From: Streptomyces qinglanensis
GTDB taxonomy: Bacteria > Actinomycetota > Actinomycetes > Streptomycetales > Streptomycetaceae
Direction of reading: 5' to 3'
DNA: 64,000 bases
Assembly (NCBI RefSeq): GCF_900111245.1
Contig: NZ_FOGO01000001.1
Location: 682,001-746,000, forward strand
In this document: positions 51,525 through 61,960 of the stretch, piece by piece
How positions within the stretch are numbered: position 1 is the first letter of the stretch
How the letters are laid out: each line of letters begins with the position of its first letter
Translations under genes and position numbers: made by a program
Notes under the pieces: generated by a model
The model's database searches: none
Told to the model about the DNA's origin: nothing
The model's input: the letters and a program-made list of their open reading frames with translations, nothing else

Positions 51525-52718
51525 TCAGCGGCGCAGCAGCGTCACCACCGCGGCGCCGCCCAGTCCGATGTTGTGGGCCAGGCCCACGCGTGCGTCCGCG
51601 ACCTGCCGCCCGCCCGCCTCGCCACGGAGCTGCCACACCAACTCGGCGCACTGGGCGATGCCGGTGGCCCCCAGCGGATGCCCCTTGGAGATGAGGCCGC
51701 CGGAGGGGTTCACCACCCACCGGCCCCCGTACGTGGTCGCGCCCGAGGCCGCCAGCTCGCCGGAGTCGCCCTCCGCGCACATGCCGAGCGCCTCGTAGGT
51801 GAGCAGTTCGTTGACCGAGAAGCAGTCGTGCAGTTCGACCACGTCCACGTCCTCGATGCCCAGTCCGCTCTCCCGGTACGCGCGGCCGGCCGCGGCCCGG
51901 GACAGCGGGCGGCCCACCACGTCGATGCAGGAGCCGGAGGCGAAGGTCTCCTCGGTGTCGGTGGCCAGCGCCTGTCCGGCGATCTCCACGGCCCGCCCCT
52001 GGAGTCCGTGGGCGCGGACGAAGCGTTCGGAGGCGACGAGCGCGGCCGCGGCGCCGTCGGAGGTCGGCGAGCACTGGAGCTTGGTCAGCGGGTCGTGGAC
52101 CGTCCGGGAGCCGAGGACGTCCCGCAGCGTGTACACGTCCTGGAACTGGGCGCGAGGGTTGGCGGCCGAGTGCCGGTGGTTCTTCTCGCCCACGGCGGCC
52201 AACTGCTCGCGGGTGGTGCCGTACCGCTCCATGTGCTCACGGGCCGCGTTGCCGAAGAGCTGCGCGGTGGGCGGTGTCGCCGCGAAGCCGTGCCGCGCCG
52301 CCATGATGCCGTAGTGCCGGGCGACGGGCGATGCGGCGAAGTCCCCGCTGTCCGCTCCGGCGCCCAGCGCGCCCTTTGCCATCTTCTCGAAGCCGAGCGC
52401 CAGCACGCAGTCGTCGGCCCCGGAGGCGACGAACCTGCGGGCCATGGCGAGTGCGGTGGAGCCGGTGGCGCAGTTGTTGTTGACGTTGTAGACGGGTATG
52501 CCGGTGCGGCCGAGTTCGTAGACGGCGCGCTGCGCCGCCGTGGAGGACTGGTGGCAGTGGCCGACGGCGGCCTGCTCGACCAGGTCGTATCCGATCCCCG
52601 CGTCGGCAAGTGCGGCGCCGCCCGCCTCCTTCGCCATCTCCCAGTACTGCCAGGCGCGCGATCCGGGCTTCTCGAACTTCGTCGTCCCGACTCCGACGAC
52701 GAATGCTGTGCCGGTCAT
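51525..52718 (-). CDS. SCPx/Ltp1-like lipid-transfer thiolase
   Basis: 397 residues of the sterol-carrier-protein-x thiolase group: TAFVVGVGTTKFEKPGSR at the start, VYNVNNNCATGSTALAMA with the nucleophilic Cys, LTKLQCSPTSDGAAAAL, ELHDCFSVNELL, VNPSGGLISKGHPLGATGIA (catalytic His) and a terminal HNIGLGGAAVV. Very like M. tuberculosis Ltp1 (Rv2790c) in these blocks. It should cleave 3-ketoacyl-CoA in sterol or branched-chain degradation. GAGGAG precedes ATG 52718. A KstR-type operator sits at 52939. Confidence 0.92.
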   Translation of the reverse strand: MTGTAFVVGVGTTKFEKPGSRAWQYWEMAKEAGGAALADAGIGYDLVEQAAVGHCHQSSTAAQRAVYELGRTGIPVYNVNNNCATGSTALAMARRFVASGADDCVLALGFEKMAKGALGAGADSGDFAASPVARHYGIMAARHGFAATPPTAQLFGNAAREHMERYGTTREQLAAVGEKNHRHSAANPRAQFQDVYTLRDVLGSRTVHDPLTKLQCSPTSDGAAAALVASERFVRAHGLQGRAVEIAGQALATDTEETFASGSCIDVVGRPLSRAAAGRAYRESGLGIEDVDVVELHDCFSVNELLTYEALGMCAEGDSGELAASGATTYGGRWVVNPSGGLISKGHPLGATGIAQCAELVWQLRGEAGGRQVADARVGLAHNIGLGGAAVVTLLRR

Positions 52719-52740
52719 CCGTACTCCTCCGTCTCGGGGC

Positions 52741-52830
52741 TGCTCCGTCCTGGGCTGCTCCGTCCTGGGTTGCTCCGTCCTGGGTTGCTCCGTCCTGGGG
52801 TGTTCCATTCCGGGGTGTTCCGTTCCGGGG
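52741..52830 (-). repeat. 15-bp tandem repeat in the thiolase leader
   Basis: Four units TGCTCCGTCCTGGG[C/T/G] followed by two variants TGTTCC[A/G]TTCCGGGG, between the KstR-type box and the thiolase start. A change in copy number would move the box relative to the gene. Confidence 0.8.
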
Positions 52831-52938
52831 TGCCGCGGCAGGTGGGGTTTCCGTGCGGGCGGATTCGCGGGGCGCGGGAGCGCGCCGGGCAGGGGTGCTG
52901 TCACGCCGGGGAGCCGGACCGGACCCGGGGGTGCACGG

Positions 52939-52952
52939 TAGAACACGTTCCA
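52939..52952. promoter_or_regulatory. KstR-type operator TAGAACACGTTCCA
   Basis: Exact fit to TnnAACnnGTTnnA, 221 bp before the thiolase ATG. Shares the AACACGTTC core with the site at 49700. Confidence 0.78.
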
Positions 52953-53007
52953 TTCGGAAGGAAGGCGCAGGGAAGGTGCGGACGACGGCTCCCGCCGCGG
53001 CCCGGAC

Positions 53008-53062
53008 GGGAGCCGGGCGGAAGCCGGGCGGAAGCCGGGCGGAAGCCGGGCGGAAGCCGGGC
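53008..53062 (-). repeat. 11-bp tandem repeat, GGAAGCCGGGC
   Basis: Five near-exact units directly after the stop of the minus-strand gene ending at 53065. Confidence 0.8.
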
Positions 53063-53064
53063 GG

Positions 53065-54381
53065 CTACTTCGGCTGCTCGGGTCCTGTCACCCGCACCGT
53101 GCCGCATCCGACGCGCTTCGCCTCGGCCGAGACGTAGTCGGGCAGCAGTGCGACCGTCGGGTCGTGCTCCCTGACGAGGGAATCCTCTCGCTGCACCAGG
53201 AAGGCCACCGGGCCGGTCTGACAGGTGGCGACATAGACGCTCATGTCGCCGAAGACGCTGCCGAACCCGTCGCCGTGGAACCGCGGGTTCCCGCTGTATC
53301 CCAGCGGAATGACGAACGACGCCAGGCGCGGGTCCTCGATCGTGGTGAGCCGGACCCCGTCCAGCTCGAAGTCCCGGCCGTACTCGCACGAGTGGGCGAG
53401 CCCCGAGACGTCGCCGGTGGTCCGCATCGCGCGCGCGTAGTCGTCCTTGCCCGTCAGCCAGGACGGCGCGCGGACACCCTTCAGCCCGCACAGCCGGTCC
53501 TTCGGGTACGCGCCGGGCTGCTGCCGATCCACGACCCGGGCCAGTTCGCCCGGTTCCGGATAGCGGCCCCGGCACTTCTTCTCGGCCAGCACGCCGTTGG
53601 CCAGCTCGACCACCGCGTCGGCCATCGCGGCCCGGTAGCGGCGCCGCTCGGCCGGATCGTCGTTGTCGGACGAGCCGAGGCGGCCCGAGGAGAGCGAGAC
53701 GACGGTCGGCGGGTCGTCGCGCCGCCCGCCCACACAGGACTCGGGCAGCGCCAACCAGGCCCGCCCGGCCGAGACCATGCCGGGGAGGTCGCCGCCCAGC
53801 GGCACCATGACCGGGGAGAGGAACTGACGTGTCCACGCGCGGGCACCCCCGCCGTCGAACTGCGCGAGCTGCTGGACCCGGACCGATATCTCCCACTTGA
53901 GCTCGTCGTCTTTCCACCGCTGGAGCCGGCACTCGGTGCGGTAGGCAGCCGAACGGCCGGCGCTTCTGAGCGACAGTTCCCGGGTGCGGATCTCCCCCTC
54001 GGAGAACAGCCGGTCGACGGTGTCCCCCGAGAGCGAGCCCCAGCACCTGTCCCGGGAGGTGAACGGCAGCTCCCCGGCCTGCCAGGCCAGGCCCCCTGCG
54101 GCCAGCAGGGCGCCCACGACGGCACCGATCACGGCCGCGCCGGACCTCCCCCGCACCAGACGCCGCAGCCACCCCGACGGCCGCGGCGCGGGGCGCGGTT
54201 CCGCAGCCGCGGGGGACTCGGGGGCCGGCTCCGCGGCGGACCCGGGGGCCGCAGCCTCGGACTCCGCGGACGGAGCAGCGTCCGGTACGGAGTCCTGCCG
54301 CGGAGCGGGCCGCTCGGTGTCGGGGGCCGGCTGCGGACCGGACCGGGCGCCCTGCGCAGAGCCCTGCTTCTCCTCGGACAT
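53065..54381 (-). CDS. Membrane-anchored protein of unknown function (paralogue A)
   Basis: 438 residues. A Pro/Ala/Glu-rich cytoplasmic N terminus (1-75) leads to one membrane helix (GAAVIGAVVGALLAAGGLAW, about 80-100) and a large extracytoplasmic domain beginning DRCWGSLS, with conserved Cys pairs (LPESCVGG, KKCRGR, RLCGL, LAHSCEYG, VATCQTG, VGCGTVRV). The same plan is seen in the upstream gene, so they are diverged duplicates. AGGGAGAAGG precedes ATG 54381; ATG 54414, overlapping the upstream stop as ATGA, is the alternative. Function unknown; Streptomyces genomes carry such pairs. Confidence 0.78.
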   Translation of the reverse strand: MSEEKQGSAQGARSGPQPAPDTERPAPRQDSVPDAAPSAESEAAAPGSAAEPAPESPAAAEPRPAPRPSGWLRRLVRGRSGAAVIGAVVGALLAAGGLAWQAGELPFTSRDRCWGSLSGDTVDRLFSEGEIRTRELSLRSAGRSAAYRTECRLQRWKDDELKWEISVRVQQLAQFDGGGARAWTRQFLSPVMVPLGGDLPGMVSAGRAWLALPESCVGGRRDDPPTVVSLSSGRLGSSDNDDPAERRRYRAAMADAVVELANGVLAEKKCRGRYPEPGELARVVDRQQPGAYPKDRLCGLKGVRAPSWLTGKDDYARAMRTTGDVSGLAHSCEYGRDFELDGVRLTTIEDPRLASFVIPLGYSGNPRFHGDGFGSVFGDMSVYVATCQTGPVAFLVQREDSLVREHDPTVALLPDYVSAEAKRVGCGTVRVTGPEQPK

Positions 54382-54410
54382 CTGGTCCTTCTCCCTGTGC
54401 TGTTCGCCGC

Positions 54411-56375
<1,965 letters not shown>

Positions 56376-56440
56376 GGAGGCGGGAGGGGCCTCGGACCCC
56401 GCGGGAGGCAGGCTCTACCATCTACGCCTGTGTCGAATGG

Positions 56441-57394
56441 ATGCGCTTCGTGAAGCGGCGGACAGCACGGCGGACGGCGGCCCTGCTGATCGCGGGGGCC
56501 GTGTGCGCGGGGGCGGCCGGATGCGGGCTGTCCGGCGGCCACGGCGGCAGCCCGGGCAGGAGCGGCAAGCCCTCCCGCTCCTCGTCGGCCGGGAAGACCG
56601 CCGGGAAGACGGCCGGGAAGGATTCCGGCAAGGAGACCGGCAGGAGCGGCAGCGAGCACGGCGGTGCGGACCGCCACGACAAGGGCGGCGGAGGGCATTC
56701 CGGATCGCACCCGCACGGCAAGGACCCGCTGCGCGGCAAGGTGATCGTCATCGACCCCGGCCACAACCCCCGCAATCGCGACCAGCCAGACAAGATTTCC
56801 CGGTCCGTCGACATCGGCACAGGAAAGAAGGAGTGCGACACCACGGGCACCGCGACCAATTCCGGTTACAGCGAGGCCGAGTTCACTCTCGCTCTCGCGC
56901 ACCGCGTCCGCACAGAGCTGCGGAAACGGGGAGCGACCGTGAAGTTCACCCATGACGGCGAGGAGCCGTACGGCCCGTGCGTCGACGAACGCGCGAAAAA
57001 GGGGAACCGGGCGCACGCGGACGCCGCCGTTTCCCTCCATGCGGACGGCGCTCCCGGTGGCAGCCGCGGTTTCCATGTGATTCTTCCCGCATCCGTGCAC
57101 CGGGGCGACGCCGACACCCGGGCCGTCGCGGGCCCCTCCCGGCGGCTGGGCACCGACCTGCGCGACGCTTTCCGCAAGGCCACCGGCACACGCCCCGCCA
57201 ACTACCTCGGGAATGGCGAAGGTCTGGACACCCGGGACGATCTGGGCGGTCTCAACCTGAGCACCGTCCCCAAAGTCTTCCTCGAATGCGGCAACATGCG
57301 GGACGCGGCCGACGCGGCACTCCTCACCTCCCGGAAGTGGCGGGAAAAGGCAGCCCGGGGGGTCGCGGACGGAATCACCGCTTTCCTCACCTGA
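56441..57394 (+). CDS. N-acetylmuramoyl-L-alanine amidase lipoprotein (Amidase_3)
   Basis: 317 residues. A basic N terminus (RFVKRRTARR) and hydrophobic stretch lead to a lipobox GAAGC, so it is exported and membrane-anchored. A Gly/Ser/Lys/His-rich linker (about 35-100) follows. The catalytic Amidase_3 domain has KVIVIDPGHNPRNRD (Zn His), NSGYSEAEFTLALAHRV (Zn Glu), DAAVSLHADGAPGGSRGF (Zn His) and VFLECGNMRDAADAALL (catalytic Glu). It cleaves the lactyl-amide bond of peptidoglycan. ATG 56441 lacks a strong ribosome binding site. Confidence 0.92.
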   Translation: MRFVKRRTARRTAALLIAGAVCAGAAGCGLSGGHGGSPGRSGKPSRSSSAGKTAGKTAGKDSGKETGRSGSEHGGADRHDKGGGGHSGSHPHGKDPLRGKVIVIDPGHNPRNRDQPDKISRSVDIGTGKKECDTTGTATNSGYSEAEFTLALAHRVRTELRKRGATVKFTHDGEEPYGPCVDERAKKGNRAHADAAVSLHADGAPGGSRGFHVILPASVHRGDADTRAVAGPSRRLGTDLRDAFRKATGTRPANYLGNGEGLDTRDDLGGLNLSTVPKVFLECGNMRDAADAALLTSRKWREKAARGVADGITAFLT

Positions 57395-57525
57395 GGGGGT
57401 GGGGGAAACGGGGAATCGTGGAACCGACAGGCGAACCCCCGGGGTCTACCCGTAGTGTCGTCCGTACGATGGGGTGCTCACCCCCGGCAGACCTCAACCA
57501 TGACAAGACCGACTAAGGACCCCAC

Positions 57526-58395
57526 GTGAACATCCGCTCGCTCACCCGAGGCGACGGCGCGGTGATAGGAGCAGCGGTGCTGCTGTTCATCGCTTCGTTC
57601 CTCGACTACTTCTCCGCAGACTGCGATGGCTCGTCCTGCCCCGAGATGCCCAACGCCTGGGACACGGACATTCTCCAGCTCACTCTCCCGTCGATCTTCC
57701 TGGCGGGGCTCATCGGCACCGGTCTGCTGGTCGGTGGTCGTTTCCTGCCGGAGGGCCGCAAGTTCGGTGCGGTCTCGCTCCCGCAGGCGGGTGTGACGCT
57801 GCTGCTGGTCGCGCTGTGGTCCTCTGTCTGGAAGATGGCCGTCGCACCGGACCAGGCCGACATGGGGGCCGGCGCCATTCTGGCGCTGATCTCGCTGCTG
57901 ATCGGCGCGGTGATCGCGATGATCACGCCGGTCGTCCCGGCCCTGGCGGCCCCGCTGGTGCCCGCGAACACCGGCGGCCCCGCGCCGTACGGCCAGCAGT
58001 ACCCGCAGCAGGGCGGCGGCTACGGCTACCCGGGCGGCCAGCCGGGTCCCTACGGGCAGCAGCCCGGTCAGGGCCAGCCGCCCTACGGGCAGCAGCCGGG
58101 CCAGCCGCAGGGCGCCCAGCCGGGCCAGCCCGGCCAGCCGGGCCCCGGCCAGTCCCTCGGCGGCCAGCAGGGTGCCGCACCGGGCGCCCCGGACCCGAAC
58201 TTCCAGCCGTTCTGGTTCGCCGTCCCGATGGCGCGCCCGCTCTTCCCGGAGGACGGTTCGCCGCAGCCGATCGCCGAACTGGCGCCGGGCACCTGGTACC
58301 TCGCGGTGGAGCAGCGCGGTCAGGCCCTGATCGCGCAGACGCAGGACGGCCGGCGCGGCGTCCTGCAGGACACCTCCAACATCCAGCGCGGCTGA
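57526..58395 (+). CDS. Four-helix membrane protein with Gln/Pro/Gly-rich region (DUF5336-like)
   Basis: 289 residues. Four membrane helices in the first 150 (AVIGAAVLLFIASFLDYFSA, LPSIFLAGLIGTGLLVGG, VTLLLVALWSSVW, ALISLLIGAVIAMI), with a conserved DCDGSSCPEM loop after helix 1. A low-complexity PYGQQPGQGQPPYG segment (about 150-215) links to a small C-terminal domain (FQPFWFAVPMARPLF...WYLAVEQRGQALIAQ). Similar Streptomyces proteins are called DUF5336 or hypothetical. AAGGAC precedes the GTG. A perfect terminator follows. Confidence 0.82.
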   Translation: MNIRSLTRGDGAVIGAAVLLFIASFLDYFSADCDGSSCPEMPNAWDTDILQLTLPSIFLAGLIGTGLLVGGRFLPEGRKFGAVSLPQAGVTLLLVALWSSVWKMAVAPDQADMGAGAILALISLLIGAVIAMITPVVPALAAPLVPANTGGPAPYGQQYPQQGGGYGYPGGQPGPYGQQPGQGQPPYGQQPGQPQGAQPGQPGQPGPGQSLGGQQGAAPGAPDPNFQPFWFAVPMARPLFPEDGSPQPIAELAPGTWYLAVEQRGQALIAQTQDGRRGVLQDTSNIQRG

Positions 58396-58416
58396 GCCTC
58401 CCGCTCCGCACCGCCC

Positions 58417-58452
58417 CAGCGGCCCCCCGCCCTTCCGGGCGGGGGGCCGCTG
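58417..58452 (+). terminator. Hairpin terminator
   Basis: CAGCGGCCCCCCGCCC and its exact complement (16 bp) with loop TTCC, 21 bp after the stop at 58395. Confidence 0.9.
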
Positions 58453-58511
58453 CCGTACGCTGCCGGACCAGCGAACTGACTCGCTGTCAACTGCGCTCTT
58501 CGGAAGGGGAG

Positions 58512-59531
58512 ATGGCGCACATGCGGCTCGGACTGGCGCTCGGCTACTGGGGGCGCGGCCCCGACCCCCGCGATCTCGAACTGGCCCGGCAGGCCGAGGA
58601 TCTCGGCTACCACTCGGTGTGGACGGCCGAGTCCTGGGGATCGGACGCGTTCACCGCGCTCACCTGGATCGCCGCGCACACCTCCCGGATCCGGCTGGGC
58701 ACCGCGGTCGCACAGATGGCCGCCCGCACCCCGACCGCCACCGCCATGCACGCGCTCACCCTCGACCACCTCTCCGGCGGCCGGATGCTGCTGGGGCTGG
58801 GGCTGTCGGGTCCGCAGGTGGTGGAGGGCTGGTACGGCCGCCCCTTCCCGGCCTCGCCGCTGACCCTGACCCGCGAGTACGTGGACGTCGTGCGGCAGGT
58901 GCTGCGCCGCGCGGCGCCCGTCCGACTGGAGGGCCGCTACCACACCCATCCGTACGCGGGCCCGGACGGCACCGGCATCGGAAAGCCGCTCAAACCGATC
59001 ACGCACCCACTGCGACCGGACCTCCCGGTGCTGCTGGGCGCCGAGGGCCCCAAGAACGTGGCGCAGACCGCCCGGATCGCCGACGGCTGGCTTCCGCTGT
59101 ACTGGTCGCCCACCCGGGCCGCCGCCTGGGACAGCGCGCTGGCAGAGGCACCGCCGGGGTTCCTGGTGGCGCCCATGGCGCAAGCGCGGATCTGCGACGA
59201 CGTGGCGGAGGGGCTGCTGCCGGTGAAGGCGATGCTCGGCTTCTACGTCGGCGGCATGGGGCACGCCCGCCGCAACTTCCACGCCGATCTGATGGCGCGC
59301 ATGGGCTACGGGGAGGCCGCGGAGCGCATCGGAGCCCTGTTCGCCGCCGGGCGCCGCGAGGAGGCGGTGCGGGCCGTGCCGGACGCCTTCGCGGACGAGA
59401 TCTCCCTGGTCGGGCCGCGGGAGCGGGTGGCCGAGCGGCTGGAGCTGTGGCGCAGCGGTCCGGTGACCGACCTGCTGGTGACGGCGGCGGACCCGGTGAC
59501 GCTGCGGGTGCTGGCCGAGTTGAACGGGTAG
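58512..59531 (+). CDS. LLM-class F420-dependent oxidoreductase
   Basis: 339 residues of the luciferase-like TIM barrel: LGLALGYWGRGPDPRDLELARQAEDLGYHSVWTAESWGSDAF (split for length), TSRIRLGTAVAQMAARTPTATAMHALTLDHLSGGRMLLGLGLSGPQ, LPVLLGAEGPKNVAQTARIADGWLP. These are hallmarks of the F420-dependent N5,N10-methylene-H4MPT reductase-like group common in actinobacteria. Substrate unknown. GGAAGGGGAG lies before ATG 58512; ATG 58521 is a possible alternative. Confidence 0.92.
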   Translation: MAHMRLGLALGYWGRGPDPRDLELARQAEDLGYHSVWTAESWGSDAFTALTWIAAHTSRIRLGTAVAQMAARTPTATAMHALTLDHLSGGRMLLGLGLSGPQVVEGWYGRPFPASPLTLTREYVDVVRQVLRRAAPVRLEGRYHTHPYAGPDGTGIGKPLKPITHPLRPDLPVLLGAEGPKNVAQTARIADGWLPLYWSPTRAAAWDSALAEAPPGFLVAPMAQARICDDVAEGLLPVKAMLGFYVGGMGHARRNFHADLMARMGYGEAAERIGALFAAGRREEAVRAVPDAFADEISLVGPRERVAERLELWRSGPVTDLLVTAADPVTLRVLAELNG

Positions 59532-59736
59532 CGCCTCGAGTCGGGAAACCGACGTCCCGCGAGGTGGTCGAGGCTCTCGCCGGCGGTCGTCGCAAGCCCC
59601 CGCTCACGCAGTGGATTCCCGACCCGGGACACCAGGGCGGAATCCGGGGTGTGTCCCCGATGCCGTCGGGGCCGGATTCGGTTCATATTCGGGAGTACGA
59701 CCGTAGTCCCTCCGAGTTCCCTCCGAAGGACCTCCT

Positions 59737-60777
59737 ATGGCTCCGCCCACGCCCGGCAGTTCTCGACGCCACGTCCTCGCTTCGCTCGCCGCACTCGGCG
59801 TACTGGCTCCCGCCGGTCCGGCCGGCGCCGCCCCCCTGCCCACCGGCGCCGGGCGCCGCGGGCCACAGGTGGTGCACGCGGAGGACGTAGGCGACCGCAT
59901 CACCGACCTGACGCTCCGCTCCCCGGCCCTCGGCGGGAAGGGAGCCGTCCGGCTGCTCACCCCGAGGGGCTGGCGCCGGCGCCGCAACGGGGCACGCTGG
60001 CCCACGCTCTACCTGCTGCCCGGGGGTGACGGCGACCATCTGATGTGGACCCGCCATCACGGCATCCACCGGCTGGCCGACCTGCGGGACACCCTCGTCG
60101 TCATGCCCGACATGCCGCTGTACGGTTTCGCCACCGACTGGTGGAACCACGGCGCCGGCGGCCCGCCCCGGGTGGCCACCTACCACCTCGGCGAGGTCAT
60201 GCCCCTGATGGAACGGCACTTCGGCGCCGGGCCACATCGCGCCGTGGCCGGAGAGTCGCAGGGAGGCTTCGGCGCCCTCTCCTACACCGCCCTCCGGCCG
60301 GGCCTGTTCCGCGCCGCAGCCGGCTACAGCGGCTACGTCCACCCGCTCCAGCACCCGCACACGGTCCGGGCCGGGATGACCTACCTCGGCCTCGACTGGC
60401 TCGCGCTGTGGGGCCACCCCGTACGGCAGCGCCGGATCTGGGAGGCACCCGACCCTGTCCGTCTCGCGCACCGGCTCCGCGGCGTCCCCGTCCATCTCTC
60501 CTGCGGAGACGGCCGGCTCGGTCCGCTCGACCCGCCGGGGACGGAGCCCGACGAGCACGTCCCCGGCCTGGAGGACCCCGAGAACCCGTTCCCGGAGGAC
60601 GTGTACTCGCCGACCGAGGCGATCATGCGGGAGGAGAACGAGACGCTGGCTGCCCGACTCAGGACGGCGGGTGCCCGGCTGACCACCCGCTTCTACCCAG
60701 GTACGCACGACCCCGCCTACTGGTCGCGGGAGTTCCGGGCGTCTCTGCCGCTGCTCCTGGCCGCCCTGCACGGCTGA
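59737..60777 (+). CDS. Secreted alpha/beta-hydrolase esterase (esterase D/Ag85-like)
   Basis: 346 residues. N-terminal SSRRHVLASLAALGVLAPAGPAGA is a Tat-like signal with RR. The catalytic domain has LYLLPGGDGDHLMW, the nucleophile elbow AVAGESQGGFGALSYTA (GxSxGG), an Asp/Glu region near 215-260 and the terminal FYPGTHDPAYWSREF with the catalytic His. This is the esterase D/mycolyltransferase-like fold; most Streptomyces members are simple esterases. GAAGGAC precedes ATG 59737. Confidence 0.9.
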   Translation: MAPPTPGSSRRHVLASLAALGVLAPAGPAGAAPLPTGAGRRGPQVVHAEDVGDRITDLTLRSPALGGKGAVRLLTPRGWRRRRNGARWPTLYLLPGGDGDHLMWTRHHGIHRLADLRDTLVVMPDMPLYGFATDWWNHGAGGPPRVATYHLGEVMPLMERHFGAGPHRAVAGESQGGFGALSYTALRPGLFRAAAGYSGYVHPLQHPHTVRAGMTYLGLDWLALWGHPVRQRRIWEAPDPVRLAHRLRGVPVHLSCGDGRLGPLDPPGTEPDEHVPGLEDPENPFPEDVYSPTEAIMREENETLAARLRTAGARLTTRFYPGTHDPAYWSREFRASLPLLLAALHG

Positions 60778-61034
60778 CCGGCTCCCTCCCGCGCCCCGGG
60801 CGGGGGCCGGGATCGGCCAGGAGCGATCGCGCCGAGGGCCGGAAGGGAACAGCCGATGGCCGCCCGTGCGACCGAGGAGCCCCGTCCCGCTGGACCCGGA
60901 AGATCACCGTGCCGGGGGCGAGGCAGGGGGTGGTCACGACGCCGATGGTCATGCCGAGGGGCGCCACCCGAGAAGCCCTGCCAGTCCTCCGCCCGGATTC
61001 CGCGGCGCGCGGAGTGCTCCCACCCTCATACAGT

Positions 61035-61046
61035 GACCGAACGGTC
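61035..61046. promoter_or_regulatory. Putative TetR operator GACCGAACGGTC
   Basis: 5-bp arms around AA in the gap between the esterase and the TetR gene at 61165, about 120 bp before its GTG; likely autoregulatory. The 60778-61164 region contains no gene that I can see. Confidence 0.55.
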
Positions 61047-61164
61047 GTCCACCGAGTAGGCTGCGGTTCCGGCACTTAGCGGCACTGACCGGCACTGACG
61101 CACCGGAACAGCACGGGGCGGCGCTGCGCCACACCGGCGCAGCGCGGACGGAGGGCGGAGGAGC

Positions 61165-61827
61165 GTGGCGGCGACACGGCTCGACGGACGCGTCGAACGC
61201 GGCAACCAGACCCGGCGACTGGTCCTGGACCGCGCCGCGCGGATCGCCTCCGTGGAGGGGCTGGAGGGGCTCTCGCTGGGGCGGCTCGCGAAGGAGCTGG
61301 AGCTGAGCAAGAGCGGGGTCTTCACCCTGTTCGGCTCCAAGGAGGAGCTCCAGCTCGCGACCGTGGAGGCCGCGCGCACCATCTTCACCGAGCACGTCGT
61401 GCGGCCCGCGCTGGAGGCACCCGCCGGGCTCGTCAGGATCGTCCGGCTGTGCGACCGCTGGCTCGCCTACTCCGAGGAGCGGGTGTTCCCCGGCGGCTGC
61501 TTCTTCTTCTCCGTCGCCGCCGAGTTCGACGCGCGCCGGGGCCGGGTCCACGACAGCATCGTGCAGGCCCGCACCGCCTGGTCCGCGTTCGTCACCCGCA
61601 CCCTGGAAGAGGCCCTGGACAGCGGAGAGCTGGCCGAGGACACGGACATTCCGCAGCTCGCCTTCGAGGTCATGGCACTACTGGAGGCCGCCAACGCCGA
61701 CTCGCTCCTGCTCGACGAGGAGCAGCCCGCCGGAGTCGGCCCCTACCGCCGGGCGCGCCGGGCCATCCTCGGCCGGCTCGCCGGTGCCGCGGCGGACCCC
61801 TCGGCGCTGCCGGCCGCGGCCGACTGA
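61165..61827 (+). CDS. TetR/AcrR-family transcriptional regulator
   Basis: 220 residues. HTH: RLVLDRAARIASVEGLEGLSLGRLAKELELSKSGVFTLFGSKEEL (split for length; recognition helix KSGVFTLF). C-terminal ligand domain with RVFPGGCFFFSVAAEFDARRGRVHD, the TetR_C group that includes regulators of esterase, oxidoreductase or efflux genes. GGAGGAG precedes GTG 61165. A possible operator lies at 61035. Targets unknown; the esterase just upstream is the obvious first candidate. Confidence 0.9.
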   Translation: MAATRLDGRVERGNQTRRLVLDRAARIASVEGLEGLSLGRLAKELELSKSGVFTLFGSKEELQLATVEAARTIFTEHVVRPALEAPAGLVRIVRLCDRWLAYSEERVFPGGCFFFSVAAEFDARRGRVHDSIVQARTAWSAFVTRTLEEALDSGELAEDTDIPQLAFEVMALLEAANADSLLLDEEQPAGVGPYRRARRAILGRLAGAAADPSALPAAAD

Positions 61828-61960
61828 GAAACCGCGACGGCCGAACGGCGGCGGACAGCCGCAGGACGGCGCACGGCCGGAATCCCCGGCGACCGGGTGG
61901 ACCGGAACGGCTGCCGGGGGCGTACCCGCCGGGCCGGACCGCGGTCCGGTCCGGCCGGGG

